A stretch of DNA of 64,000 bases, taken from contig JAFTVX010000029.1 in NCBI GenBank assembly GCA_017465575.1, positions 1-64,000 of the forward strand. The letters run 5' to 3'. A program made the translations under genes and the position numbers. Under the pieces are notes generated by a model that was not told the DNA's origin, searched no databases, and saw only the letters and a program-made list of their open reading frames with translations. Origin of the DNA: Alistipes sp. Lineage in GTDB: Bacteria; Bacteroidota; Bacteroidia; Bacteroidales; Rikenellaceae. Shown piece by piece: positions 28,711 to 36,293 of the stretch; position 1 is the stretch's first letter, and each line of letters begins with the position of its first letter.

Positions 28711-29679
28711 TTACAAATTTATTTGTAACATTCGCTCAAAATATCGCTTTTCTTCTTCAAAATTGATTTCGGACATCGTGGCGATAGCATCAAGCTGTTT
28801 GCGACAGAAGAGTTTGTGCTCCTCGCTGGCAGGGTTTACGGGTCGATGTGTAGCTGCTTTTACGATTTGCAACACCTTGGACATAAGCTCTTTTGCTTCG
28901 TTACTTAAAGCTACTTCGAAGAACTTCTCTGCGATGTAGTCCACTGCCATTGGCGTAGGGTGCACCATATCGTCGGCATAGAAGCGATAATCGCGCAAAT
29001 CGTCAAGCATAATCTCATACGATGGGAAGTATATAGCGCGCTCGCTGTGGCGACGGCAAACTTCATCAACAGCCACACGAAGTATCGCCTTGCTCAGTGA
29101 GTTGTCCTCAGCTCCCTCGCCTAAATGTCTGACGGGGCTAACGGTGAAGATAATGCGTGAATTTGTCGCCTTGATAATGCGCTCCAAACATTCGACAACA
29201 TTGGCTACAGATAGTAGCTCTCGGCTAAAATTTTGGTGTGGCTGTTTATGGCAATTTGCCACCACCTCGCCCGAAGATTTTAGGCGATATACCCACGCTG
29301 TGCCAAGCGTAATTATGGTGTAGTTAGACGCTGTAAGTGCCTTATTACCAATATCTATTGCCTTATGCATTGAGCTTATTGCATCGGCCTTAGTCAATCC
29401 CGAAATATCGGAGTGAAAATCGTAGGATAACCAACGACCACCAACCTCTATTAGCTCATCTTCGCAGGGTACACTCCGCTCTGCCATACGCTCTATGGCT
29501 AAGGCAATTGATGCGGGGTTAAAGAGTATGCCTGTGGGTGATGCTACAACACGAAATTTGCGCTCGGCAAGCTTCGCTGCTATATTGTTGGCAAAGCACG
29601 ATCCGATGCTAAGAATGGTATCATTATAGCCAACGGTTTCTGCCCAGCGAGTAGGCGTTATCTCGGTGCGAAATTTCAT
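28711..29679 (-). CDS. GSCFA domain protein (SGNH-like)
   Basis: 322 residues from the ATG at 29679, which lies 1 nt after the acyltransferase stop. A longer in-frame start at 29745 would overlap that gene and is rejected. The namesake motif SIGSCFA is at 24-30, SPTGILFNP follows, and the distal DDMVHPT supplies Asp and His, as in SGNH hydrolases. The family is common in Bacteroidota and linked to surface glycan metabolism; the reaction is not established. Coupled to an acyltransferase-3 gene, suggesting an acyl-ester pathway. Confidence 0.9.
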   Translation of the reverse strand: MKFRTEITPTRWAETVGYNDTILSIGSCFANNIAAKLAERKFRVVASPTGILFNPASIALAIERMAERSVPCEDELIEVGGRWLSYDFHSDISGLTKADAISSMHKAIDIGNKALTASNYTIITLGTAWVYRLKSSGEVVANCHKQPHQNFSRELLSVANVVECLERIIKATNSRIIFTVSPVRHLGEGAEDNSLSKAILRVAVDEVCRRHSERAIYFPSYEIMLDDLRDYRFYADDMVHPTPMAVDYIAEKFFEVALSNEAKELMSKVLQIVKAATHRPVNPASEEHKLFCRKQLDAIATMSEINFEEEKRYFERMLQINL

Positions 29680-29680
29680 A

Positions 29681-30790
29681 CTATCCAACGATATATTTGC
29701 TCTTGGGGAGTAACGACAAAAGTTTGGTCGCAATATACGAACCAATATAGGTCAAGAATGCCGATACAAACATCGTAAGCGGTGTGCCAATTTCCCAACC
29801 CTTAACAATATCGAATATTGCCACCAATACGAACATATGCAGTAGGTACATGCCGTAGCTTAGACGAGAGATGTCGTAGAACAAAGGATATGCCTTGCAA
29901 GGTCGGTTGATAAGCTTAAAAACGAGGAATACGCCAAGGGTCATAAGCGCAGCACCTGTGGTGGTAAAATCCCAACTAAGCTCCAACTGAACGGCCAAGT
30001 CAATGCTCTTATTAACAGGATAGCTATCAGGAAGTTGTAGATAGAAGGGTAGTGCTGTTGCAAGGTAGCCTACAACAATCATCGGCAGAGCCACAAAGAG
30101 GGTCTTTTTTACGCTCCAATCGACATACTTGCGAATATAGTGTGCTGCTACCACAAAGCCGATAAAGCCGCTAAAGTAGTAGAGCAAACCAAACTCATTC
30201 CAACTTGCCTCGCCCCAAACCTCGGCAGTACCACGAATCGAACGAGCAAGCTCACGGAAGAAGGGCACGGTAGTCGTAAAGAGCCAAACAAGGATAAATG
30301 CCCTCTCGCCACGCTTAGATACACGCTCCAACCAAGGCGACAAAATCGGCATAAAGAGGTATACGCCAATAATCATATAGACAAACCATAGATGTCCGCT
30401 ATGCCACATAAGGTTTACGCTAAGTTGTGCAAGATTATCGCCAATAGCAACCTCGCCACCCGAACCCCACATAGGGATAAAGGCGTAGGCTAACGACCAT
30501 ACGGCAAAGGGTATCATAACACGCTGAAAACGACGGCAATAGAAGGTTTCGGTATCGCTCTTAATAGGCATCAGCAGATAGCTCGATGTCATCACAAATA
30601 GAGGCACTGCAACACGCAAAAACGAATTGACGAACGCCACCCAGCAAGCATCGCTATACGAGGCGATATATGTGCCCTCGCCACCGAGATAGAAGGGCTC
30701 GATGCAGTGCACCAAGATAACCATAAAGCAGGCAACAGCACGCAGATAGTCCAAAAAGACGATGCGCCCAGTTGGGTATGTTAGGTTCAT
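29681..30790 (-). CDS. membrane acyltransferase, family 3
   Basis: 369 residues, about ten hydrophobic segments, Acyl_transf_3 (PF01757) type. The start FLDYLRAVACFMVILVHC carries the family's R-x10-H signature (His28). These proteins O-acetylate or succinylate surface polysaccharides and lipids. It is followed directly by a GSCFA protein; upstream, 12 nt away, lies the restriction endonuclease gene of quite different base composition. Confidence 0.9.
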   Translation of the reverse strand: MNLTYPTGRIVFLDYLRAVACFMVILVHCIEPFYLGGEGTYIASYSDACWVAFVNSFLRVAVPLFVMTSSYLLMPIKSDTETFYCRRFQRVMIPFAVWSLAYAFIPMWGSGGEVAIGDNLAQLSVNLMWHSGHLWFVYMIIGVYLFMPILSPWLERVSKRGERAFILVWLFTTTVPFFRELARSIRGTAEVWGEASWNEFGLLYYFSGFIGFVVAAHYIRKYVDWSVKKTLFVALPMIVVGYLATALPFYLQLPDSYPVNKSIDLAVQLELSWDFTTTGAALMTLGVFLVFKLINRPCKAYPLFYDISRLSYGMYLLHMFVLVAIFDIVKGWEIGTPLTMFVSAFLTYIGSYIATKLLSLLPKSKYIVG

Positions 30791-30802
30791 AGAATTTAAA
30801 AT

Positions 30803-31891
30803 CTATTTCAATCTTACTTGAAAATTTAGCTTAAATGATAAAGTCCCGTCTACTTCTTTGATGATAGATGCGTATTCGTGGCGAGTGGTGCTCGAGCGTT
30901 CTAAATATGCGTTGAAGAAAAGGTAATCCTCAAATCTATTACGGTCGTAGAAATGATAACATAGAACTTCTCCATCTTTCTTGACTACTAAATATCCTCC
31001 GTTAGCATCAAACTTTCCACTCCACGCAGTTGCAGGCATCATTCCCAATGCTGCAGATGTCAGGAGATGTTTGATTTTATATGCATAAAATGGAGATGAA
31101 TGGTTTGTGTCATAGTTCAATGGATTCGATTTAGAGAGTTCCTCTGCCAAAAATGATAATGTTGAAATACCTGTGTTCAATTGCTCTAAAAGTAAGTTTG
31201 CAATAATCTTGGGTAAATCTCCATCAAGCATTGTAAGGTTGTTGTTGAATACCTGATTATCAACCTTATCAAATACTAAATTTGCGCCTTTTCTCTTAAT
31301 GGCGTTGACTCTTTCAATTACTTTGTTGCGCGAAGGATTGATTGAGTTTATGTTTGATATTTCATCGTCAGAAAACTGAGCACCAGTAATCTTGAAATTA
31401 AAATTTGTTGCTTTGCTTGCATTTAACAATGTAGAATCTCCACCCAATTGAGATTTAATACTAAATCCCATTTCAGAGTTGATTTTTGTCCTTTGGTCAT
31501 GTAAAACGATTCGTATATCTGTTTTATCACTAGATTTAGCTTTTAGTGAATAACAATATACGCTATTCATAAAGGCCTCGATTGAAGGGGCAGCAAATGC
31601 TCCACTATTTTCCTCAATCGTTTTTAATAGTTTTTCGGCCTCTATAAGAAATATAGATGCTGGAATGCGTAGTAATTCAACTCCTGTGGGTGATTGAATT
31701 ACCACTTCTTTATCGTGTAAATCATACTTAAAATCTCCTTCATCCTCTTGGCGAAGTATCTTTATAATTGGATAGAAAAGGTTGTGAATCTTGTTAAGAT
31801 TCTGATCGCCTGCGAAAACTTTCCCTTCTCCTAACAATTTAAATAGAGTGTAGATTTCACTCCATTCTCCTTTATTTCCCGTCAATGCCAT
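30803..31891 (-). CDS. HpaII family type II restriction endonuclease
   Basis: 362 residues; the start (ALTGNKGEWSEIYTLFKLL), the block NKIHNLFYPIIKILR and the length fit the RE_HpaII family (R.HpaII, about 358 residues). HpaII cuts CCGG. The partner methyltransferase next to it is very close to M.HpaII, which strengthens the call. Its first 20 nt overlap the end of the methyltransferase gene. Base composition is clearly more AT-rich than the flanking genes, as expected for a transferred module. Confidence 0.9.
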   Translation of the reverse strand: MALTGNKGEWSEIYTLFKLLGEGKVFAGDQNLNKIHNLFYPIIKILRQEDEGDFKYDLHDKEVVIQSPTGVELLRIPASIFLIEAEKLLKTIEENSGAFAAPSIEAFMNSVYCYSLKAKSSDKTDIRIVLHDQRTKINSEMGFSIKSQLGGDSTLLNASKATNFNFKITGAQFSDDEISNINSINPSRNKVIERVNAIKRKGANLVFDKVDNQVFNNNLTMLDGDLPKIIANLLLEQLNTGISTLSFLAEELSKSNPLNYDTNHSSPFYAYKIKHLLTSAALGMMPATAWSGKFDANGGYLVVKKDGEVLCYHFYDRNRFEDYLFFNAYLERSSTTRHEYASIIKEVDGTLSFKLNFQVRLK

Positions 31892-33197
31892 ATTGAACTG
31901 ATTTTGTGAGATTTATTCTTTTGATAATTTCATTAGCTGTAGCTTGAATAGCGGGAATGGCAACTGAATTACCAAATTGTTTATATGCAGAAGCATCTGC
32001 TACTCCAATTATAAAATTATCTGGAAATCCTTGCAAGCGAGCCCATTCTCTGGGTGTCATTCTACGAATACCATCTCTATTTATTTCGCCCTTGATATTG
32101 GTTACTGGAGTATAGTCTTCAAGTCTATTATCTATAACAAGATTTCGTTCTCTACCCATTCCTCCTACAACAATTGCATTAGCAACACCGTCATCGGGTA
32201 TAATTTCGTAACCGAATCCATTGCCTTTTGCTGCGTGACGCTCCTTATGAGCCTTTAAAGTTCTTATATATTGAGTTGAAAGGTAATATTTTGCTGATAC
32301 AACATTCTCTTCTTTAATGTCTGCAAACCTCTTAGTTTTGTCGGTGGGTGTTGGGTATGTAAATTCCTTTACATTTTGATCATTCCTAAAGCCAACGATA
32401 TATACTCGTTCGCGATGTTGAGGAACACCAAAATTCATAGCATTTATTACTTGCGGTTCAGGTACATAATAATCCAAATCTTCCCTTAATATCTTTAAGA
32501 TGGTTTTAATAGTTCTGCCTTTATCGTGTATAAGTAAACCTTTTACATTCTCCAAGAAAAACGCTTTTGGTCGCTTGCGACGGATAATATCTGCGACATC
32601 AAAAAATAGTGTGCCTCTAGTTTCGTTAAAGCCTAATCGTTTGCCTGCCAACGAAAAAGCTTGACAAGGAAATCCTGCGCATAATATGTCAAAATTGTCT
32701 GGAATATATGCTTTAGTACTCTCTTTTGTAATATCTCCAAATGGGACTTCTCCGTAGTTTAGTAGGTATGTTTTCTTTGCTTGCGTATCCCATTCCGATG
32801 AGAAAATGCATTTGCCACCAAGGTTTTGCATAGCCATTCTAAACCCACCTATACCCGCAAATAAGTCGATAAAGGTAAATTTAGGATTAGTAATTGGTTG
32901 AAATGGAACAGAGAATAAATCTGAAAATAGAGTATATTGAATGTCTATGTCAGAAACAATTGAGCCTTCATCATTTTTTGTTTGGATATTATAAATATCT
33001 TGTATCAAACCTTCAGCTTTGCTATTGATATATTCTCCTCTATTGTGAAGATAGTGTGTAATTATTGCCATTTGCTCGTCAAATGGAATAATAGACCCAT
33101 CGTTATTCAAAGAGTTGGGACCATATATTTGCATTTGAACTTTACTATCCCCATAAATTTTAGTAATCGCAAAGTCGTTGTAATCTATATGACTCAT
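31872..33197 (-). CDS. DNA cytosine-C5 methyltransferase, M.HpaII type (CCGG)
   Basis: 441 residues. C5-methyltransferase motifs in order: I FIDLFAGIGGFRMAM (109-123), IV GFPCQAFSLAG with catalytic Cys178, VI FFLENVKGL, VIII NAMNFGVPQHRERVYIVGF, IX MTPREWARLQGFPDNF and X AYKQFGNSVAIPAI. The target region (KGNGFGYEIIPDDGVANAI and GGMGRERNLV) matches my memory of M.HpaII almost word for word, so CCGG is the likely target. An N-terminal extension of about 105 residues precedes motif I. AT-rich; transcribed ahead of its nuclease. Confidence 0.95.
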   Translation of the reverse strand: MSHIDYNDFAITKIYGDSKVQMQIYGPNSLNNDGSIIPFDEQMAIITHYLHNRGEYINSKAEGLIQDIYNIQTKNDEGSIVSDIDIQYTLFSDLFSVPFQPITNPKFTFIDLFAGIGGFRMAMQNLGGKCIFSSEWDTQAKKTYLLNYGEVPFGDITKESTKAYIPDNFDILCAGFPCQAFSLAGKRLGFNETRGTLFFDVADIIRRKRPKAFFLENVKGLLIHDKGRTIKTILKILREDLDYYVPEPQVINAMNFGVPQHRERVYIVGFRNDQNVKEFTYPTPTDKTKRFADIKEENVVSAKYYLSTQYIRTLKAHKERHAAKGNGFGYEIIPDDGVANAIVVGGMGRERNLVIDNRLEDYTPVTNIKGEINRDGIRRMTPREWARLQGFPDNFIIGVADASAYKQFGNSVAIPAIQATANEIIKRINLTKSVQYGIDGK

Positions 33198-33261
33198 ATT
33201 TAATTATATCCAAATATACTTAATCACTCTAATCTAAAATCAATATGCGTTTAGCATTTTG

Positions 33262-33293
33262 CAAATTTACTTATTATATTTTAATTTTCGCAA
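33262..33293 (-). promoter_or_regulatory. promoter of the restriction-modification operon
   Basis: Minus strand TTG (33291-33293), 21 nt, TAAATTTG (33262-33269); leader about 60 nt. A second -7-like box TATATTTG lies at 33211-33218. I see no C-box-type operator and no controller gene. Confidence 0.55.
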
Positions 33294-33356
33294 TCCTGTA
33301 AAAGAAATAACTTGCGAATTTATTTAATTTCAAAACAGTGTTATCATTATTTATTG

Positions 33357-33364
33357 TATATTTG
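33357..33364 (+). promoter_or_regulatory. -7 element (TATATTTG) for luxS
   Basis: TATATTTG ends 29 nt before the luxS ATG. No good TTTG at -33. It faces the restriction-modification promoter about 60 nt away. Confidence 0.5.
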
Positions 33365-33393
33365 CGCAAATATAATTGTCTAAAACTAACACT

Positions 33394-33906
33394 ATGAAGA
33401 AAAATATTGTTTCGTCGTTCGATGTAGACCATCGTACACTCGATGCAGGTCTCTACCTCCGTTCGGTATATACCATCAACGAGGAGTATCAGGTGCGCTC
33501 GTGGGATTTGCGCTTCCGTGCACCTATGGCTCACGCACCTCTTGGCTCGGGTGAGGTGCATACCATCGAGCATCTTATGGCGTACTACTTGCGCCTCGAC
33601 GAGAAGATTGGCTCGGCTATCGTATCGTTCTGTCCTATGGGTTGCAAAACAGGTTTCTACCTCTCTACGATGCAGAGTGTCGAGGCTGAGGATATCCGTC
33701 AGGCATTGGCAAAGGTTTACAAGGAGGTATTCCCTTTGAAGTCAGCTTCGGATGTCGTTGGACTAAATGAGATTCAGTGCGGTAACCCTGGCTTGTATGC
33801 TATTGACTCTACGAATGCAGCAATGGCGGAGTATATGCGTACGCTCTTTACGGCAGATGAGGCAGAGAAGCTTGGTATTGGTTCGGTATATGAAAAGTGG
33901 TGGTAG
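33394..33906 (+). CDS. luxS: S-ribosylhomocysteine lyase
   Basis: Splits S-ribosylhomocysteine into homocysteine and DPD, the precursor of autoinducer-2. 170 residues from the ATG. Zinc ligands His56, His60 (HTIEH) and Cys129, with catalytic Cys84 (CPMGCKTGFYL). An in-frame TTG six codons upstream is not needed. It is followed after 1 nt by a nucleosidase that can make its substrate. Confidence 0.97.
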   Translation: MKKNIVSSFDVDHRTLDAGLYLRSVYTINEEYQVRSWDLRFRAPMAHAPLGSGEVHTIEHLMAYYLRLDEKIGSAIVSFCPMGCKTGFYLSTMQSVEAEDIRQALAKVYKEVFPLKSASDVVGLNEIQCGNPGLYAIDSTNAAMAEYMRTLFTADEAEKLGIGSVYEKWW

Positions 33907-33907
33907 T

Positions 33908-34498
33908 ATGCGTATTCTAATCTGTGCACCCACTTCGCGTGAGTATCGCGCTATGCGCTATGCTCTCGACAATGCCACTAACCTTCGCCACGACTACGAC
34001 CTTGTAGAGGTCGGCATTGGCAAGGCGCTATCGTCGGCTGGTCTTTCGCGTGCTTTGGCTACCGCCGAGGTTAAGTATGATATGTTGGCTGTTATCGGAT
34101 TTGCCGCTTCGGCTCTTGGTCGCAAGCAGGGCGATATTGTTATGCCTTCGGTGGCTATTCACCACGATGCCATCATCCCCGAGGGTTTCTGCCCCGAGAT
34201 TACCGACCCCCGCAAGTTGCTCGGTAAGGATAAGGAGGCTGTATTTACTGGCGATTCGTTCGTGAACGCCGATATTATCCGCGAGGTGAAGCAGCGCTTT
34301 GGTGTTGACTGTGGTCTCTTCGATATGGAGATTGCTGCTATTACGCAGGTTGCCGAGATGTACGATAATATCCCCGTTGTGGCTGTTAAGTATGTTTCGG
34401 ATGTTCCCGAGGAGGGTCATTCGGAGCACTCTTACGATGAGTTTGCTGATGCACATTCTGACTTTACTCCTCTCCTAATGCGTATTGAGGAGATTTAA
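33908..34498 (+). CDS. MTA/SAH nucleosidase-like phosphorylase-family protein
   Basis: 196 residues, PNP_UDP_1 fold. Glu12, the dimer segment GFAASALGRKQGDIVMP, the ribose-binding FDMEIAAITQVA (Glu141) and the catalytic Asp165 in VKYVSDV match 5'-methylthioadenosine/S-adenosylhomocysteine nucleosidases. It is shorter than E. coli MtnN (232); futalosine hydrolase is an alternative family member. Placement 1 nt after luxS favours the SAH-to-ribosylhomocysteine role. A much longer in-frame ORF upstream overlaps luxS and is discounted. Confidence 0.88.
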   Translation: MRILICAPTSREYRAMRYALDNATNLRHDYDLVEVGIGKALSSAGLSRALATAEVKYDMLAVIGFAASALGRKQGDIVMPSVAIHHDAIIPEGFCPEITDPRKLLGKDKEAVFTGDSFVNADIIREVKQRFGVDCGLFDMEIAAITQVAEMYDNIPVVAVKYVSDVPEEGHSEHSYDEFADAHSDFTPLLMRIEEI

Positions 34499-34530
34499 TT
34501 GTTCTTGGCGATATAGTACTGATGCGGTAT

Positions 34531-34643
34531 TCTTGATTTTCTGGTGCTATGCACCTTCATCACAATAAAGAGTAGCACTTTTCAAGCAAACTTGAGGCGC
34601 TACTCTTTTATTGTGATGCAACTAAAGTTGCAGAAAATCAAGA
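34531..34643. repeat. 113-nt cloverleaf-capable palindromic element
   Basis: Outer 13-bp perfect stem (TCTTGATTTTCTG 34531-34543 with CAGAAAATCAAGA 34631-34643). Inside: hairpin GTGC/GCAC (34544-34554); a long hairpin CATCACAATAAAGAGTAGC (34558-34576) with 34599-34618, one bulged base, itself capped by TCAAG/CTTGA; and a small hairpin CAAC/GTTG (34619-34630). No open reading frame. It could be a structured RNA or a mobile palindrome. Confidence 0.75.
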
Positions 34644-34699
34644 CATATAACACATTAAGCATCTATATTATATATGTTATATTTACATCCCACCCCAAA

Positions 34700-34760
34700 C
34701 CCCTGCCCTTGATAAGGGAGGGGCTTGTGGCAAGGCGTTGCCTTGCACACCTAAAGGTGT
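34700..34760. repeat. three adjacent hairpins
   Basis: CCCCTGCCCTT/AAGGGAGGGG (34700-34723, one bulge), GCAAGGC/GCCTTGC (34730-34746, perfect) and ACACCT/AGGTGT (34747-34760, perfect). The first resembles C-rich dispersed palindromes I remember from Bacteroidota genomes. Confidence 0.65.
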
Positions 34761-34866
34761 CTTTGAAATCGCAAAATCAGAAAACGCCTATAACTGATTT
34801 ATTGTCAAAAACTTAATCCTTGCTCAGTAAAATTTTCGCGCCAGTAGTATTGGTAATATAAATGTT

Positions 34867-34894
34867 AGGGGCTGCACCATTTGGCGCAGCCCCT
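34867..34894 (-). terminator. terminator of the gyrA-TPR unit
   Basis: AGGGGCTGC (34867-34875) pairs with GCAGCCCCT (34886-34894), extended inward by CC/GG around a 4-nt loop, 22 nt past the TPR stop. The minus-strand tail is only moderately T-rich. Confidence 0.7.
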
Positions 34895-34915
34895 ATTCTA
34901 TTTGTGTTCAATCGA

Positions 34916-36268
34916 TTAGCGGTTCATGAACAACTCGTGATACTTGTTGTACTTGTCCATCATGCCGTCCATGTCGCGAAGACGGAAGCAGAGCATGTTC
35001 AAGTACTCGAGAGTAGCACCGTCGGTGGGGTTGATAGCGTAAGCCTTCTCCAACCAAGGAATAGCCTCAGCGAAGATAAGGTTAATCTTAGCGTTCTCCT
35101 CCTCGTAGAGCTGGTAGCTTAGGTTGGGAGTGCTGTTGAGCTTCTCAACCTCGGCGTTAGCCTTCTCGATGATGAAGTATGCAGTGTAGAAGTTGGGCTC
35201 GAACTCCTCGGGGCGCAACTCAACACACTTCTCGAACGACTTGATACACTCGTCGTACTGCTTCATAGCGTTGTAAACACGGCCACGGCCAAACCAGAGG
35301 TCGTAGTTGGTAGGATCCTCCTTCAACGAAGCCTCAATCATACCAGTAAGCTCTGCGGGATCGCCTACGCCCTCCTCAGCAGTGTAGAACTGCATAAGGC
35401 CATCGAGGATAGTGGTGTTCTTGGGATAGAGCTTGATACCAGTGAGCAATGCCTCCTTAGCCTTTGCCAAGTACTCCTCGCGGTTCTTCTCCTTCTGGCC
35501 ATAGAAGCAGTGGAAGATATAGTAGTAGATGTTACCACTCTCATCCTTGAAGCCAGCCTCCAAAGCATCAGCAAAGATCTTCTCGCCCTTGTTGAAAGCA
35601 GCGATAGCCTCCTCACCCTGAAGAGTTGCAGCGTGCATAGTTGTGAGCATACCAGCGTTGTAGAGGTTGTTGGGGTCTGCCTTGATAGCGGGAACAACCT
35701 GCTGAGCGCGGAATGCAAGCTCGAAAGCATTAGCGGCCTCGGCAACCTTGCCCATGTTGTTCAACGCATCAGCCTGAATTGCGAGTGCGTTAGCAAGGTT
35801 AAGAACGCCAGCGGCAACCTTAGACTCGGTCTTGGGGTCCATCTCGTAAGCCTTAGCGTAAGATGCGATAGCGGTCTCAGCAAGGTTCTCCTTGATAGCC
35901 TTCTTCTGGTCCCAACCCTCAATCATGCCGTTTACTACATATACATCTACATACTCGTAGCTGTAAACGATAGCGGGGTAGCCTGCGAACTGGCTCTCGA
36001 AAGCGCCCGCAGGACGACCAACATTCATCATGAGCATCTGCTCGGGAACACCACGACCAAGCTCCTTAGTGGGAAGTGCATAGGCCTCGGCGTATGCCTT
36101 AGCGTGAGCAACCCAAGTAGCAGCCTTGGCGCCCTTCTTCGCATCGGCGATGGCAGCATCAACCTTTGCAAGCTTTGCTACCTCAGAATCGGTGTTTACC
36201 TTCTGTGCATTTACTGCGGGCATTGCAAACATCATAGCTGCAACGACCATCAAAACTAACTTTTTCAT
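34916..36268 (-). CDS. secreted TPR-repeat protein
   Basis: 450 residues with a signal peptide (MKKLVLMVVAAMMFAMPAVNA). The rest is helical, with TPR-like units, clearest at about 325-375 (DLWFGRGRVYNAMKQYDECIKSFEKCVELRPEEFEPNFYTAY) and near the end (AIPWLEKAYAINPTDGATLEYL). Alanine-rich, no lipobox. Probably a periplasmic or surface scaffold; no enzyme motif seen. It follows gyrA by 25 nt with no promoter between, so it should be cotranscribed with gyrA. Confidence 0.85.
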   Translation of the reverse strand: MKKLVLMVVAAMMFAMPAVNAQKVNTDSEVAKLAKVDAAIADAKKGAKAATWVAHAKAYAEAYALPTKELGRGVPEQMLMMNVGRPAGAFESQFAGYPAIVYSYEYVDVYVVNGMIEGWDQKKAIKENLAETAIASYAKAYEMDPKTESKVAAGVLNLANALAIQADALNNMGKVAEAANAFELAFRAQQVVPAIKADPNNLYNAGMLTTMHAATLQGEEAIAAFNKGEKIFADALEAGFKDESGNIYYYIFHCFYGQKEKNREEYLAKAKEALLTGIKLYPKNTTILDGLMQFYTAEEGVGDPAELTGMIEASLKEDPTNYDLWFGRGRVYNAMKQYDECIKSFEKCVELRPEEFEPNFYTAYFIIEKANAEVEKLNSTPNLSYQLYEEENAKINLIFAEAIPWLEKAYAINPTDGATLEYLNMLCFRLRDMDGMMDKYNKYHELFMNR

Positions 36269-36293
36269 AATTTTTGCGTTAGGTTATTGTTAA

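Larger units (their letters stand above)
34499..34915. other. 417-nt intergenic region packed with palindromes
   Basis: Between the nucleosidase gene and the convergent TPR gene. It holds a cloverleaf-capable element (34531-34643), a cluster of C/G-rich hairpins (34700-34760), a 7-bp repeat AAATCAG/CTGATTT (34774-34800), and the TPR terminator (34867-34894). I see no credible gene. Confidence 0.7.

Noticed and set aside
29680..29745. 22-codon upstream extension of the GSCFA protein
   Set aside because: Overlaps the acyltransferase 3' end; the ATG at 29679 gives tight coupling and the expected N-terminus.
33767..33907. 47-codon upstream extension of the nucleosidase
   Set aside because: Overlaps luxS in another frame; the phosphorylase fold begins MRILICAPTS at 33908, 1 nt after the luxS stop.
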